In this document: piece by piece, positions 23,563 to 34,520 of the stretch
How the letters are laid out: each line of letters opens with the position of its first letter
How positions within the stretch are numbered: the first letter of the stretch is position 1
Origin: Roseburia sp.
GTDB lineage: Bacteria; Bacillota_A; Clostridia; Lachnospirales; Lachnospiraceae
Length of the DNA: 64,000 nucleotides
Direction of reading: 5' to 3'
Assembly (NCBI GenBank): GCA_019411365.1
Contig: DXQT01000001.1
Span: 30,687-94,686, forward strand
Made by a program: the position numbers and the translations under genes
The notes under the pieces: generated by a model
The model's input: only the letters and a program-made list of their open reading frames with translations
The model's database searches: none
Told to the model about the DNA's origin: nothing

Positions 23563-26229
23563 TTAGATTCCAAAATCTTTTTCGCGAAGAATCACATAAT
23601 CTTCATCATCATATCTTCTGGACGTAATAATGCTAAATGCTTTTCGTAAACCGCCCTTCTCAGATTTATGAATCGCATCGTCCACAATCTCTTTTACCTC
23701 TGTAAGCGTTGTTGCCTTGTCATATTTCTGAATATTGCTGATACTGTTGTAAAGTGCCAGAATACCCATCTCATCTATTGTATAGCCAAGTTCGTTTGCA
23801 TACGCTTTCGCAAATGAAACAAGCTCATCACTGGTAAATATCGGAATATTGATCTTCTCAGAGAAACGGGAAGCAAATCCTTCATCTCTGCCGAGTGCCT
23901 TCTCAATTCCACGGTGTGTATCTTCCATAATGACAAATAATCCGCTTGTATCACTTTTCAGAAGAAGTGCCAGCCGGACTGCCGTTTCTTTGGAAATATC
24001 TCCGGCTTTCTCTATGATCAGACAGCCCCCGGAAATTTTCTTTAACAGTGATGCTACATCCTTTTTATTCAGTGCGGAAGCTTCAATCTTTCCAACCTTT
24101 CCTTTTGGTTTTCCGGTTTCTTTCTGAAGTGCTTTCACCATAGCCGTTGCAAGGACTGTTTTGCCACTTCCGCTGCCACCCTGGATCACCATATTTCCGG
24201 TAGAAGCATCCTTTCCTGTTATCAGATGTCTTGCCGCACCTGTAAGTGCCTGACAAATCTGTTCTTCCATTCCCTTGATCGAAACAAAATAGGTAAATAT
24301 CCCCCGAAGTTCTTCACCCAGTGATGTAACTGCCTCAAAACCGGTCTCATCCTCAGGCTCTGTGATCTCCGGAAGGACTCTTTCCACCCGGTCCTCTTTC
24401 TTAAGAACCTCTTTCGTTACCTCAACTGCCGTGTTGTCAGCCAGCTCTTTCTGTGTGATATCATCCGTCGCGCTTTCCGTATCGGTAATATGCTCTACCG
24501 CTTCGGCTAATGCCTGTTCCGTTACCACTTTGCCAAGATCGATCGTGTCTGCGGTAACTATATCAAAATCATCTGCTTCAGATGTTTTCTCTTCACTAAT
24601 ATCTGAAACTTCTTCTGCCGCCTTCTCCTCTGTACTGAGATCTACAGTTTCCTCATCCGTTTCTTCTGCGGAGAGATCTGCGATTTCCTCATCCGGCTGA
24701 GATCCCGGTATCTGCTCCTGTCCGGATATTTCCACATCTTCTGTCTCCTGCATCATCCCGGATACTTCTTCTGCAAGCTCCGCTGCATTCACTCCTGACC
24801 CAGATATCTCTCCCATTGACGCTGCCGGCTCCGGTTCCATTGCGGACGCTGCTGTTCCGGCTGCCTCTGCCAGCTGTTTATCGATATCCGCCGTCTCTGT
24901 CGATATCCGGTCAATCTCTTCCTGTAAGATCTGATTCATGTTTGCAACCATAGCTGCTGCCCTGTCATTTTCTAACGGCTTGCCTTCTATGTACTGATCC
25001 TGCAGTATATCTTTTGGAGCGACACCTGCATCAAGCTTTGGAATAATGTCTGCAAGACGTCCCATAATTTCTTCTGCTTCCTGCAGCGCACGCGCCTTTG
25101 CAGATTCAAGTCTGCGCTGCTTTGCATCTTCTAATGCAACTTCTGCGGCATATTTCGTCTTTTCCCACTCAGCAAGCACTTCTTCAATGCTCATCTGACC
25201 TGTGATCTGGTGCTCTAATGCCGTTTTCTCCGGCATATACATCCCAATCTGTCCATCATGTTCTTCTGCAAGCAGCTCTTTGAAATTGATCTTTAACGAA
25301 TCATCGATCTCGTGATCCGTCTCTATATGTTCCAGCGTATCTTCCTCTTCCTCAGATGGATCATATTCTTCTTTCGGAAGCTGCAGATATGGAATCTCCT
25401 CCACAAGCTTTTTGATGTTGTCCATACTGTCTGTAACAGTTTCTTTTTCCGTCGCCTGCATGATCTGCTGCATGCTCTTTTGCAGCTCTTCCTGCAGATT
25501 CTGTGTATTAAACCGTTCCGGTGAAAGCTTCACATCCGGTATCTGTACGGTTTCATTCACGATCTCACCGGAGTCAAGCTCCTCCTCCGGTCTGACCTCA
25601 ACAACACCTTCGCGTTTCTGACAAAATCTGCGATACTTTTCTTCCTGCTGTTTATTTAACGGCTGATAGATCATCTTCAGTTCTAAGGCACGCTCTACAT
25701 ATGGACCGTCACCAAACCACAGTACCAGTTCATCACATGCCTCCACACACTTATCTGCCATACCTGCTTTATGATACAGACATGCAAGTTCAAATGCCCA
25801 TTCTTCGGTATATTCCTGCTCTTTTAACTCCTCTAAAATTCCGATCAGAGTTTCTATATTTGCACCCTGGGCTTTGCAGATCTCGTATTTCAACACATAT
25901 TTCAAATTATCATGTGGTGCGATCTCCACAAATTCCTGATAATAATCTTTCGCCTCATCAAAATTTTTCATTTTAATGGCAACTTTTGCCAGGCGATAAA
26001 TGATCATTCTTCCAATTGGAGACCGGTCATATGCCATAAGCAAAACCTCACGGCTGTCTTCTAAACGACCGGTATTCTCATAAATCTCTCCAACTTTTAC
26101 AAGTGCATTTACATTTTTTATTTTATTCCAGTTAATCGTATCAGCTATCTCTGCTGCCTTTTCATAATTATGTTCGGCCGTCAGAGATTTCATCTGATCC
26201 AGCTTTAATTTATATTCATATTTATCCAA
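23563..26229 (-). CDS. TPR protein with C-terminal P-loop (AAA-like) domain
   Basis: An 888-residue cytosolic protein with three parts. Residues 1-215 are TPR-like helical repeats (KVGEIYENTGRLEDSREVLLMAY and similar). Residues about 215-640 are a long acidic, low-complexity Glu/Asp/Thr/Ala region. Residues about 650-888 form an ATPase domain with Walker A GGSGSGKT at 684-691 and a Walker-B-like strand GGCLIIEKAGD near 734. The domain resembles AAA proteins of the CbxX/SpoVK sort only in outline. The linker is compositionally unlike the two ends. The substrate or partner is unknown; TPRs suggest a scaffold. Confidence 0.75.
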   Translation of the reverse strand: MDKYEYKLKLDQMKSLTAEHNYEKAAEIADTINWNKIKNVNALVKVGEIYENTGRLEDSREVLLMAYDRSPIGRMIIYRLAKVAIKMKNFDEAKDYYQEFVEIAPHDNLKYVLKYEICKAQGANIETLIGILEELKEQEYTEEWAFELACLYHKAGMADKCVEACDELVLWFGDGPYVERALELKMIYQPLNKQQEEKYRRFCQKREGVVEVRPEEELDSGEIVNETVQIPDVKLSPERFNTQNLQEELQKSMQQIMQATEKETVTDSMDNIKKLVEEIPYLQLPKEEYDPSEEEEDTLEHIETDHEIDDSLKINFKELLAEEHDGQIGMYMPEKTALEHQITGQMSIEEVLAEWEKTKYAAEVALEDAKQRRLESAKARALQEAEEIMGRLADIIPKLDAGVAPKDILQDQYIEGKPLENDRAAAMVANMNQILQEEIDRISTETADIDKQLAEAAGTAASAMEPEPAASMGEISGSGVNAAELAEEVSGMMQETEDVEISGQEQIPGSQPDEEIADLSAEETDEETVDLSTEEKAAEEVSDISEEKTSEADDFDIVTADTIDLGKVVTEQALAEAVEHITDTESATDDITQKELADNTAVEVTKEVLKKEDRVERVLPEITEPEDETGFEAVTSLGEELRGIFTYFVSIKGMEEQICQALTGAARHLITGKDASTGNMVIQGGSGSGKTVLATAMVKALQKETGKPKGKVGKIEASALNKKDVASLLKKISGGCLIIEKAGDISKETAVRLALLLKSDTSGLFVIMEDTHRGIEKALGRDEGFASRFSEKINIPIFTSDELVSFAKAYANELGYTIDEMGILALYNSISNIQKYDKATTLTEVKEIVDDAIHKSEKGGLRKAFSIITSRRYDDEDYVILREKDFGI

Positions 26230-26338
26230 ATTATGCCACCTCAGAACGCGCTATTCTTTTGCTGCTTCTTTTGTTCTTAGTTTATCATACGCACATATAG
26301 ATGTCAAAATTTAATCTTAGAAAAAAAAGCCATGATAC

Positions 26339-26379
26339 AGGCAAAAAAAGAGGGTTTGCAGTCTGCCATACCCTCTTTT
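26339..26379 (-). terminator. Terminator of the AI-2E transporter gene
   Basis: AAAAGAGGGT (26346-26355) and ACCCTCTTTT (26370-26379) form a perfect 10-bp stem, continued by a T run on the minus strand. Confidence 0.85.
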
Positions 26380-26391
26380 CTATCATTGATC

Positions 26392-27780
26392 TTATTCTTC
26401 TTTTTTACTCTCTTCTATGGATTCCTCGATATGTTTTCCATGATGTTTTTTCAACTCTTTTTTTGACGGATTTTTATCATAAACAGGCTGATTACTCTCC
26501 TTGTCAACTTTAGTCAGATATACATATGCCAGTGTATCTGTTGTAAGTCCACGCTTCTTTAAGAAATAAGATACCGTTTTCTGTGCAACATAATAAATCA
26601 CTGCCATTAACGGCACACCGAGCAGCATTCCCGGGAATCCCCATAATCCGCCAAATACCAGAATTGCAAATACAACCCAGAATGCCGATAATCCGGTAGA
26701 GCTTCCAAGGATCTTCGGTCCAATGATATTTCCGTCGATCTGCTGTAACACAACGATAAAGATCAGGAAATATAATCCCTGTATCGGATTCTGAAGCACG
26801 ATAATGATAAAGGACGGCACCGCACCGATAAATGGGCCGAAAAACGGTATAACATTGGTGACACCGATGATCACGGCGACTAACACCGTATCCGGCATCT
26901 TCATGATTGCAAGCACGATATAGGCGAGCACACCAATGATCGCCGAATCTAATATTTTACCACTGATAAATCCACTGAAAATCTCATTGCTCTTACGGAC
27001 AGTATCAACGATAACATTTGCCCGCACCGGTTTAAACATCGCATATACGATCTTTTTCGCCTGTCCTGCAAAATGTTCCTGGTCTGCCATCACATAGACT
27101 GAAATGATCAGACCGACGATCACATTTAAAACGAATTTGACACCATAGATCACACCGCTTGTGATCGATGTAAGATAAGTCTGTACCTTTGAAAAAATAT
27201 CATCTTCAAAAAAGGTCTCAACCGTATCCGTTATTTTGTCCACGCCCTGCTGTATCATGGACGCAAGTTCCGTATCACCGTTTGTCACCTCGTCTACCCA
27301 TTTCGTCAGATCCTTTGCTTCCTGTGGAAACGATGTGATCATGCTCTGGATACTCGCAGAGATAGATGGAACGATCGCCGCCACTAAAAGCACACAGATT
27401 CCCACTAAAAATACCAGTGATCCGGTAATTGCTATTCCCCGTGATGTCTTTTTCGCTTTGCATTTGCTTTTCATCCGCGGCTCTAAAAACTTAAGCAGGT
27501 GTCCCTCTAAAAATTTCATGATTGGATTTAACAGATATGCGATCACTACACCGATAATGATCGGCTGTAAGATCAAAGACAGCTTCTTCCAGAAGTCTGT
27601 GAATCCATTGTAACGGTAGATCATAAAGAAAAACAGTATGCAGCAGCAGAAAGTCACAAATACGACCAGTGCGATGATGACATACTGTGGTTTTAATTCC
27701 CATTCTGTTTCCTGGGATGTTTTTTTTATCTTTTCCTGTTCGTCCAAATTGCCATCCTCCGTCTTATCTAATATTTTCAT
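26392..27780 (-). CDS. AI-2E family transporter
   Basis: A 462-residue polytopic membrane protein of the PerM/YdiK/TqsA family. About eight transmembrane helices are visible, including the conserved loop NVIPFFGPFIGAVPSFIIIVL and the C-terminal VFGGLWGFPGMLLGVPLMAVIYY. Family members export small molecules or ions (AI-2, sodium/proton exchange); the substrate cannot be read from the sequence. Both tails are long and charged (N-terminal NLDEQEKIKKTSQETEW, C-terminal Lys/Glu-rich). The ATG at 27780, preceded by GAAGG, is preferred to an upstream open frame. Confidence 0.88.
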   Translation of the reverse strand: MKILDKTEDGNLDEQEKIKKTSQETEWELKPQYVIIALVVFVTFCCCILFFFMIYRYNGFTDFWKKLSLILQPIIIGVVIAYLLNPIMKFLEGHLLKFLEPRMKSKCKAKKTSRGIAITGSLVFLVGICVLLVAAIVPSISASIQSMITSFPQEAKDLTKWVDEVTNGDTELASMIQQGVDKITDTVETFFEDDIFSKVQTYLTSITSGVIYGVKFVLNVIVGLIISVYVMADQEHFAGQAKKIVYAMFKPVRANVIVDTVRKSNEIFSGFISGKILDSAIIGVLAYIVLAIMKMPDTVLVAVIIGVTNVIPFFGPFIGAVPSFIIIVLQNPIQGLYFLIFIVVLQQIDGNIIGPKILGSSTGLSAFWVVFAILVFGGLWGFPGMLLGVPLMAVIYYVAQKTVSYFLKKRGLTTDTLAYVYLTKVDKESNQPVYDKNPSKKELKKHHGKHIEESIEESKKEE

Positions 27781-27845
27781 TATAACCTTCGCAGACAGGC
27801 AACGCAATCAGATTTTGCTGAAATTTTTGTTAATTACTGGATTTT

Positions 27846-27882
27846 GCAAAAAGGGACACCGGTGCTCATGCGCCGATGCCCC
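27846..27882 (-). terminator. Terminator of the hydratase gene
   Basis: On the minus strand GGGGCATCGGCG (27882-27871) pairs with CACCGGTGTCCC (27864-27853) with one mismatch and wobble pairs, followed by TTTTT. Confidence 0.8.
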
Positions 27883-27901
27883 AAAATATCAGTCTGCGGT
27901 T

Positions 27902-30205
27902 TTACCCTCTGTAATAATTGATCAGACAGCCCTTTAAGATGATCTCTCTCTCATCATCAGTCATCGCACCAAGTCCAAGTTTAAACTCTTCTGCCTTTCC
28001 ATCTTTGATCACATACGCTGTAATCTCGGACTGTTTGTCCTCGACTGCTTTACGGATATTCGGGATGTATAAGTAGTCAAGATTCTTGAACGGCAGTTCG
28101 CCCTCCGGGATGATGAACGGAAGCATACCCCAGTTGATGAGGTTCGAGCGGTAACGCTTGGTTGCATACTCATTTGCAATGTTTGCCCAGCCTCCAAGTA
28201 CTTTCTGGCAGGAAGCAGCCTGCTCACGCGCGGAACCGTCGCCAGGTTTTACTGCAAAGATGGTACTTCCGAAACCGATTTCTCCATTAGAATGGTTATC
28301 CTCAAACTTTGTCTCCGGAAATGCTTTATCGATCGCATCCATAACCGGTCTTAACTCCTCGACTGCTTCTAACGGGCAATTTCCGGCTTCTAAGGCTTTC
28401 TGCGCTTTCTGGATCTCTTTTGCCCGGCCCACGTACTGCGGATCTTTTCTGGAAAGTGCAAACTCTGCAAGTCCAAGCGGGTTGGAACGGAAGGAGGATG
28501 TCTCTCCGGACGGGATCAGCTCGTCTGTGGTCGTGACCGGATCGTGGATCTCGGATACCACTTTTAATACCATATTTTCCGGCAATGCACTCATTGCCGG
28601 CCAGTCTTTGATGTTTGGTCCAAACTGGATTTCAACGGAAGGATCTGCTACACCCTTGCTGTCAAAGACACGGTTTGCGTAAATATTTTTATCGAAGAAG
28701 TACTTCGGTTTGCTAAAGTTCACATCCACATCGGTTGCGGCTGTCAAAAATCCCTTGTTTGCGGCTGTTGCTGCGATCGAACGTGCATCCATCAGCGCAA
28801 CGGAGGCAACCTGTCCCTTCTGTACCTTGGAGCCTTCACGGTTCGGGAAGTTTCTGGTGGAGTGGCGGATGGAAAATGCGTTGTTTGCCGGTGTATCGCC
28901 AGCGCCAAAGCACGGTCCGCAGAATGCCGTCTTAACGATCGCACCTGTCTCCATCAGGGATGCAACTGCACCATTCTTTACTAACTCCATATAGATCGGC
29001 GTACTTGCCGGATATACGCTTAACGTAAACTCATCCGGTCCGATGCTCGCACCCTTTAAGATGTCTGCTGCATCACAGATATTCTCAAATCCACCGCCTG
29101 CGCAGCCTGCGATGATACCCTGATCTACATAGAGTTTTCCATCTCTTACTTTGCTCTTTAAGTCCAGTTTGACCGCACCGTCAAAACTTACCTCTGCACG
29201 TTTCTCACAGTCATCTAAGATGTCCATCAGGTTTGCGTTTAACTCTTCGATCGTGTAAGTGTTGCTCGGATGGAATGGCATTGCGATCATCGGTTTGATC
29301 TTTGAAAGGTCGATCTCGATCATTCCGTCATAATATGCCACGCTGCCCGGATTCAACTCTTTGTAATCCTGTGGTCTGCCGTGGATCGCATAAAACTCTT
29401 TTACTTTGTCATCTGTTTTCCAGATGGAAGAAAGACATGTCGTCTCTGTCGTCATAACGTCCACACCGATTCGGAAATCAACGCTTAAGTTTGCAATGCC
29501 CGGTCCGACGAACTCCATGACTTTATTCTTTACATAACCTTTATCAAATACTTCCCCGATAATGGCAAGTGCAATATCCTGCGGTCCGACACCTTTCATC
29601 GGTGTGCCTGTCAGATAAACGCCGATCACACCCGGCATATCGATATCATAAGTCTTGTTTAAAAGCTGTTTTACAAGCTCCGGTCCACCCTCGCCGACTG
29701 CCATGGTACCAAGTGCGCCATAACGTGTGTGGGAATCAGAACCAAGGATCATCGCTCCGCCTGCCGCAAGCATCTCGCGTGCAAACTGATGGATGACTGC
29801 CTGATGAGGCGGTACATAAACCCCGCCGTATTTCTTTGCACAGGTTAAACCAAACATGTGATCATCCTCGTTGATCGTACCTCCGACTGCACACAGGCTG
29901 TTGTGACAGTTCGTCAGCACATATGGGATCGGGAACTTCTCTAATCCTGATGCTCTTGCTGTCTGGATGATCCCGACAAATGTGATATCGTGGGATGTCA
30001 GCTTGTCAAACTTGATCTGAAGTTTGTCCATATTGCCGGATGTATTATGATTTTTTAAGATACCGTAAGCAATCGTATTTTCTGCCGCCTGCTCTTTGGT
30101 CACTGCTGCCCCGGTCTTTTTTACGACCTCTTCGATGGCATTTACACCGTCCGGTACCAGTTCATTTCCATTTACGAGATATACACCGCTATCGTATAAT
30201 TTCAT
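27902..30205 (-). CDS. Aconitase-family hydratase (YbhJ-like)
   Basis: A 767-residue protein of the aconitase superfamily. Cluster-ligand cysteines can be placed in [15 protein letters not shown] and further upstream; [23 protein letters not shown] and the C-terminal swivel domain ([21 protein letters not shown], then [14 protein letters not shown]) follow the aconitase pattern. It is closer in layout to the E. coli YbhJ type than to the citrate-cycle enzyme AcnA, so the substrate may not be citrate. The start at 30205 has GGAGG in front. It probably needs a [4Fe-4S] cluster. No other citrate-cycle gene is nearby. Confidence 0.82.
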   Translation of the reverse strand: MKLYDSGVYLVNGNELVPDGVNAIEEVVKKTGAAVTKEQAAENTIAYGILKNHNTSGNMDKLQIKFDKLTSHDITFVGIIQTARASGLEKFPIPYVLTNCHNSLCAVGGTINEDDHMFGLTCAKKYGGVYVPPHQAVIHQFAREMLAAGGAMILGSDSHTRYGALGTMAVGEGGPELVKQLLNKTYDIDMPGVIGVYLTGTPMKGVGPQDIALAIIGEVFDKGYVKNKVMEFVGPGIANLSVDFRIGVDVMTTETTCLSSIWKTDDKVKEFYAIHGRPQDYKELNPGSVAYYDGMIEIDLSKIKPMIAMPFHPSNTYTIEELNANLMDILDDCEKRAEVSFDGAVKLDLKSKVRDGKLYVDQGIIAGCAGGGFENICDAADILKGASIGPDEFTLSVYPASTPIYMELVKNGAVASLMETGAIVKTAFCGPCFGAGDTPANNAFSIRHSTRNFPNREGSKVQKGQVASVALMDARSIAATAANKGFLTAATDVDVNFSKPKYFFDKNIYANRVFDSKGVADPSVEIQFGPNIKDWPAMSALPENMVLKVVSEIHDPVTTTDELIPSGETSSFRSNPLGLAEFALSRKDPQYVGRAKEIQKAQKALEAGNCPLEAVEELRPVMDAIDKAFPETKFEDNHSNGEIGFGSTIFAVKPGDGSAREQAASCQKVLGGWANIANEYATKRYRSNLINWGMLPFIIPEGELPFKNLDYLYIPNIRKAVEDKQSEITAYVIKDGKAEEFKLGLGAMTDDEREIILKGCLINYYRG

Positions 30206-30358
30206 GGTTTCCTCCATTCTTTTGCCCATTTTCTATTAGATCCATTGTTTAAAATTATATAGACAGCATCAGCAAAAATCAAGTACTTTTACACGTTAAA
30301 CCGAAAGCATTGGAAAGCGCATGCCCTATCTGCTGAAAACAGCCGTAAATTTACTCTC

Positions 30359-32380
30359 TTATTCATCCGTATCTATTGTTTCCCTGTACATCGGGAATGT
30401 GATCGAAGCCTTAAACAGATCTCCGTCCACCCCGATGAAAAAGATGCCGCCCATAAGCTGTGTCAGACTCTTTGCAATGGAAAGCCCCAGTCCGCTTCCC
30501 TCGGTCGTTCTTGAGGCATCCCCACGGATAAAACGCTCTGTCAGATCTCCCGCATTACTGTTTTCCAACGCAAGGGAACGCTCCGAAACATTTTTGATGG
30601 AAAATGTCACTTTTTCCTCCAGTACATGCACATCCACATAAACTCTTGTTTTTTCCAGCGCATATTTTGCAACATTATTATAAAGGTTTTCGATGACACG
30701 GTAGAGCTGTCTGCCGTCCGCAAGGATCATCACTTCCGTTTTCGGGAGTTTGGTGACGATTGTAAGCTCTTTCGCCTCAAATTTTTCATTAAACTCGCCT
30801 GCCGTCTGATAGATCAGCTCCACTAAGTCAATCTTTTGCATATCCAGTTTGACATTTCCGGATGTAATACGCGATGTCTCAACCAGATCCTCCGTCAGCT
30901 GCTTTAACCGCTGTGACTTGGCATCCAGGATCCGGATATAACCATTCACCCGTTCATTATCAATATGTTCCAGTTTGATCAGATTGACATAATTAATGAT
31001 CGAGGTCAGCGGTGTTTTGATGTCATGTGAAACATTTGTGATCAGGTCTGCCTTCATGCGCTCATTTTTCGTACTGTCATCCACCGCATGCAAAAGACCG
31101 CTGCCAATATTGTTGATCGCTTCGGCAAGTTTTTTATCCTCACCATGCAGTCCTTCTGTGTCGATCTTGTTGCTTAGTACACCTTCCGTAATTTTTTCCA
31201 CGCCTTCATATACCTGATAATGTTCCACTGCAGAACGCAGCAGGAGATATGCCTCCATGCCGCTGAAGATTAAAAGCAGTACCAGACAGATTACCCGGTG
31301 GTAATAAAAAGCTCCCATCGCAAGCACGAAACAGACGATCATGTGGACTGCAAAGACAACCAGCACGCTCACCGTCACCGTCCGTTTTTCAAAAAACTTG
31401 TCCATCCCTTTTACAAACCAGCAGGCAAGGCTGTTTTCCCACATCACTTCCGCCTTCATCCGGCGCACCATGCTCAGATAAAAAATGAGAAACAGTACAT
31501 CAATCAATAGACTGACCGTTCCCGATGCGACCAACAGTCCCGACACGTTCCACGTTTTATTATTTACATGGGACAAAAGCATGATGAGCTCACTGGTTGC
31601 TGCAATAAATACGGCGGTCACGATCTCTGTTTTTATCCGGTCCACAAAATTAAGATGAACTCCTTCTTCCCCATCTCTGTGTCCGGTTGCAAGTGTCAGA
31701 TATACAAGACTTAATACCCATCCCATCAGACTGACCAGCGCAGCAACAATACTGACTTTGATCCACGGATGCAGTCTTACATACTCCATCTCGGCATCAT
31801 ACAGATCGTCTTTTGCCGTCAGATCCGTATCCACTCCGATCACAAGCACCACATTTTCCAGTGGCAGATACATCTGGTTATTATAACTGTCAAAAAAGTA
31901 ATTCTCCATGCCGCGGATATCCGTTCCAAATTCCTTTTTCTCCATATCATAGATCAGATAATCCCCCATGGTCTTTGCCTCCATGAGAACAGTCTGTGTA
32001 TCAAACTCCTGGCCTTCCACCGAATCCGGCTGATTGGTATACCACACCCCATTCTGTTTATACCAGTAACAGAAATTGGTGTCTTCACGCTTAAACTCAT
32101 TTGTATACTGCAGATAACGCTTATCGTCCTCCGCACTCCGCTTATTGCCTTTTTGTAACAGATGCAGATAATCGGTCAGTTCACTGCATTTCTGCTCCAT
32201 GCATTTGGTATAGTAGCCCGAATTAAAAAAATCATCTGTACCGATATCCGTTACCTGCAGAATATTTTTGCTGATCAGTGATGCCAAAAGATAGACAGCG
32301 ATGGTAAGTATTACCGTAAAAAACAGGTGCAGGATCATCCCTGCCAGCTTACTGCCGTATGTGTATGATTTCTTTTCCAT
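30359..32380 (-). CDS. Sensor histidine kinase
   Basis: A 673-residue membrane histidine kinase. An N-terminal helix (about 12-35) is followed by an extracytoplasmic sensor region (about 36-165), several further transmembrane helices (about 180-375), then HisKA with His452 in VSHDIKTPLTSII and the ATPase domain (EGSGLGLSIAKSLTQLMGG). The seven-helix-like middle is longer than in simple two-helix kinases. It follows the response regulator gene by 64 bases and is its likely partner. The signal is unknown; the neighbouring LCP gene suggests an envelope stress link. Confidence 0.92.
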   Translation of the reverse strand: MEKKSYTYGSKLAGMILHLFFTVILTIAVYLLASLISKNILQVTDIGTDDFFNSGYYTKCMEQKCSELTDYLHLLQKGNKRSAEDDKRYLQYTNEFKREDTNFCYWYKQNGVWYTNQPDSVEGQEFDTQTVLMEAKTMGDYLIYDMEKKEFGTDIRGMENYFFDSYNNQMYLPLENVVLVIGVDTDLTAKDDLYDAEMEYVRLHPWIKVSIVAALVSLMGWVLSLVYLTLATGHRDGEEGVHLNFVDRIKTEIVTAVFIAATSELIMLLSHVNNKTWNVSGLLVASGTVSLLIDVLFLIFYLSMVRRMKAEVMWENSLACWFVKGMDKFFEKRTVTVSVLVVFAVHMIVCFVLAMGAFYYHRVICLVLLLIFSGMEAYLLLRSAVEHYQVYEGVEKITEGVLSNKIDTEGLHGEDKKLAEAINNIGSGLLHAVDDSTKNERMKADLITNVSHDIKTPLTSIINYVNLIKLEHIDNERVNGYIRILDAKSQRLKQLTEDLVETSRITSGNVKLDMQKIDLVELIYQTAGEFNEKFEAKELTIVTKLPKTEVMILADGRQLYRVIENLYNNVAKYALEKTRVYVDVHVLEEKVTFSIKNVSERSLALENSNAGDLTERFIRGDASRTTEGSGLGLSIAKSLTQLMGGIFFIGVDGDLFKASITFPMYRETIDTDE

Positions 32381-32444
32381 ATGAAGTCTCCATCCCCGTG
32401 CCGGACATTATCCTGTATGCCGGCGTACGGAATCCCTCCCAGAA

Positions 32445-33137
32445 TCAGTTCTTCTCGATCTTATATCCAACGCCCCACACAACCTTTAAATAGCGCGGCT
32501 CCTTCGGATTGATCTCGATTTTTTCACGGATGTGGCGGATATGTACTGCCACCGTATTGTCCGCTCCGATCGCATCCTCATTCCAGATGCTCTCATAGAT
32601 CTGATTAATGGAAAATACCTTTCCCTGATTTTTGACCAGTAATAAAAGGATGTTGTACTCGATCGGTGTCAGCTTTACCACTTCTCCATCCACGGTCACT
32701 TCTTTTAAATCATCATTGATCGACAATCCACCGACTGTATACACCGATGCGCTGCTCTCTGCCGCATTTCCAAGCTGGGTATAACGCCTTAACTGTGATT
32801 TGACCCTCGCTACCAGTTCAAGCGGATTAAACGGTTTCTCCACATAGTCATCTGCCCCGATGTTAAGTCCTAAAATTTTATCCGCATCCTCCGTCTTTGC
32901 AGACAAAATAATGATCGGAATGCTGCTCTCCTCACGGATTTTTAAGGTCGCACGGATTCCGTCCAGACGCGGCATCATCACATCCATGATCAGAAGATGA
33001 ACCTCATTTTCTTTTAAGATCTCCAGTGCTTCTTCGCCGTCATATGCCTTTAAAATATGATACCCTTCCTGCTGTAAATATATTTCGATCGCTTCCACGA
33101 TTTCCTTATCATCATCACACACTAAAATTGTCTGCAT
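32445..33137 (-). CDS. OmpR-family response regulator
   Basis: A 230-residue regulator: receiver domain with phospho-acceptor Asp52 (LLIMDVMMPRLDG) and Lys in SAKTEDADK, then an OmpR/PhoB winged helix (KLTPIEYNILLLLVKNQGKVFS, VAVHIRHIREKIE). The start at 33137 is chosen because GGAGG lies five bases upstream; an ATG four codons earlier overlaps that site. It is first in the operon with its kinase. The divergent intergenic region towards the LCP gene contains four TTAAGAAA sites that could be its operator. Confidence 0.95.
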   Translation of the reverse strand: MQTILVCDDDKEIVEAIEIYLQQEGYHILKAYDGEEALEILKENEVHLLIMDVMMPRLDGIRATLKIREESSIPIIILSAKTEDADKILGLNIGADDYVEKPFNPLELVARVKSQLRRYTQLGNAAESSASVYTVGGLSINDDLKEVTVDGEVVKLTPIEYNILLLLVKNQGKVFSINQIYESIWNEDAIGADNTVAVHIRHIREKIEINPKEPRYLKVVWGVGYKIEKN

Positions 33138-33229
33138 AAGTTCCTCCATTCTTTTTGTGTCTTACTTCAAGTATTACACCAGATCTTACATTTATTTTAA
33201 CAGGAAAGTTTAAATTGTTATAGAGCGGA

Positions 33230-33320
33230 TTTCTTAATATTCCTTTAAATTCCCACTGCATATACAACATTTTCCACATTTCTTAATTTAATTTAAGAAA
33301 TTGGCCTTAAATTTAAGAAA
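33230..33320. promoter_or_regulatory. Cluster of TTAAGAAA sites, candidate operator
   Basis: TTTCTTAA occurs at 33230-33237 and 33279-33286, and its complement TTAAGAAA at 33293-33300 and 33313-33320. The second and third form an inverted repeat with a 6-base centre; the third and fourth are direct repeats 20 bases apart, on the same helix face. The cluster lies between the divergent response regulator and LCP genes. Confidence 0.5.
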
Positions 33321-33452
33321 TACTTTATTGCATCCTATTCATCCCCGCCTTATGATATCTTTCGTACCCGTACTGGTACACACAGGAATTCCGTAGATTT
33401 TCCACAGTTTTCCCGTAAATAAAATAAGTTTTACACAAAACGGAGGATTCTT

Positions 33453-34520
33453 ATGAAAAAAAATGTGCACACTGCAGGCAAAAGCAGAAAGCAGAAAAAA
33501 ATCATGCTCCTTATTCTGGAGTTTGTGATCATTCTGCTCCTCGCCATTGCCCTTTTTATCACAACCAAATTATCAAAAATTGAAAAGAATAAGCTGGACA
33601 TGAACGACGTTTCCATCAATGACGATCTCTCCGATGAGACAAAAGAAGCGATGGCTCATTACAAAACGATCGCACTCTTCGGACTCGACAACCGTTCCAA
33701 CGGCAGCCTCTCCAAAGGAAACAGCGACGTTATCATGTTGGCAAACATCGATACGAAACAGCATACCATCAATCTGGTATCTGTTTACCGTGATTCTTAT
33801 TTAGATACCGGAAACGGCACTTACCAGAAATGCAACGCAGCCTACGCAAAGGGCGGACCGGAACAGGCACTGTCCATGTTAAATACCAATCTTGATCTTG
33901 CAATCACCGACTATGTAACCGTCGACTTCAATGCGATCATTGAATGTGTCGACCTGTTAGGCGGTGTCGACATCACGATCACCGATGATGAGGCAAGTCT
34001 GATGATCGGTTATATGAAAGAATTAAATGAACTGACCGGACACAATTCCACACCACCTGCCTCCGGCGGAACTTACACCTTAGACGGCGTACAAGCATGC
34101 GCCTACGCACGAATCCGTTATGGCGGCGGTGATGACTACCGCAGAACCGAACGCCAGCGTACTGTTTTGACCGCAATGATGCAGAAAGCGCAGAAATCCA
34201 ACATTCTGACACTCAACAAACTGATCAACGCAGCTTTTGGGGACATTCAGACCAGTTTTTCCAACACGGATCTCCTTGCCCTTGCCACAAAAGTTTTCAG
34301 TTATGACATTGGAGATACAACCGGTTTTCCATATGAAAAAACAACGCACAAATATGATAAGATCGGCGATGTTGTCATTCCGTGCGATCTTGCTTCTAAC
34401 GTTACACAATTACATCAGTTTTTATTTAATGATGAAAATTATACCCCATCTGCAACAGTTCTTTCAAACAGCCAGCAGATCATCTCTAATACAGGATATA
34501 AACAGGGAGACGGCCATTAA
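33453..34520 (+). CDS. LytR-CpsA-Psr (LCP) family protein
   Basis: A 355-residue membrane protein: Lys/Arg-rich start, one transmembrane helix (about 18-40), then an extracellular LCP domain with YKTIALFGLDNR, NLVSVYRDSYLD, NAAYAKGGPEQAL and the Arg-rich ARIRYGGGDDYRRTERQR. LCP enzymes transfer polyprenyl-linked polymers (teichoic acid or capsule) to peptidoglycan. GGAGG lies seven bases before the ATG. The gene is divergent from the two-component operon and may be its target. Its stop codon sits in the loop of its own terminator. Confidence 0.93.
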   Translation: MKKNVHTAGKSRKQKKIMLLILEFVIILLLAIALFITTKLSKIEKNKLDMNDVSINDDLSDETKEAMAHYKTIALFGLDNRSNGSLSKGNSDVIMLANIDTKQHTINLVSVYRDSYLDTGNGTYQKCNAAYAKGGPEQALSMLNTNLDLAITDYVTVDFNAIIECVDLLGGVDITITDDEASLMIGYMKELNELTGHNSTPPASGGTYTLDGVQACAYARIRYGGGDDYRRTERQRTVLTAMMQKAQKSNILTLNKLINAAFGDIQTSFSNTDLLALATKVFSYDIGDTTGFPYEKTTHKYDKIGDVVIPCDLASNVTQLHQFLFNDENYTPSATVLSNSQQIISNTGYKQGDGH

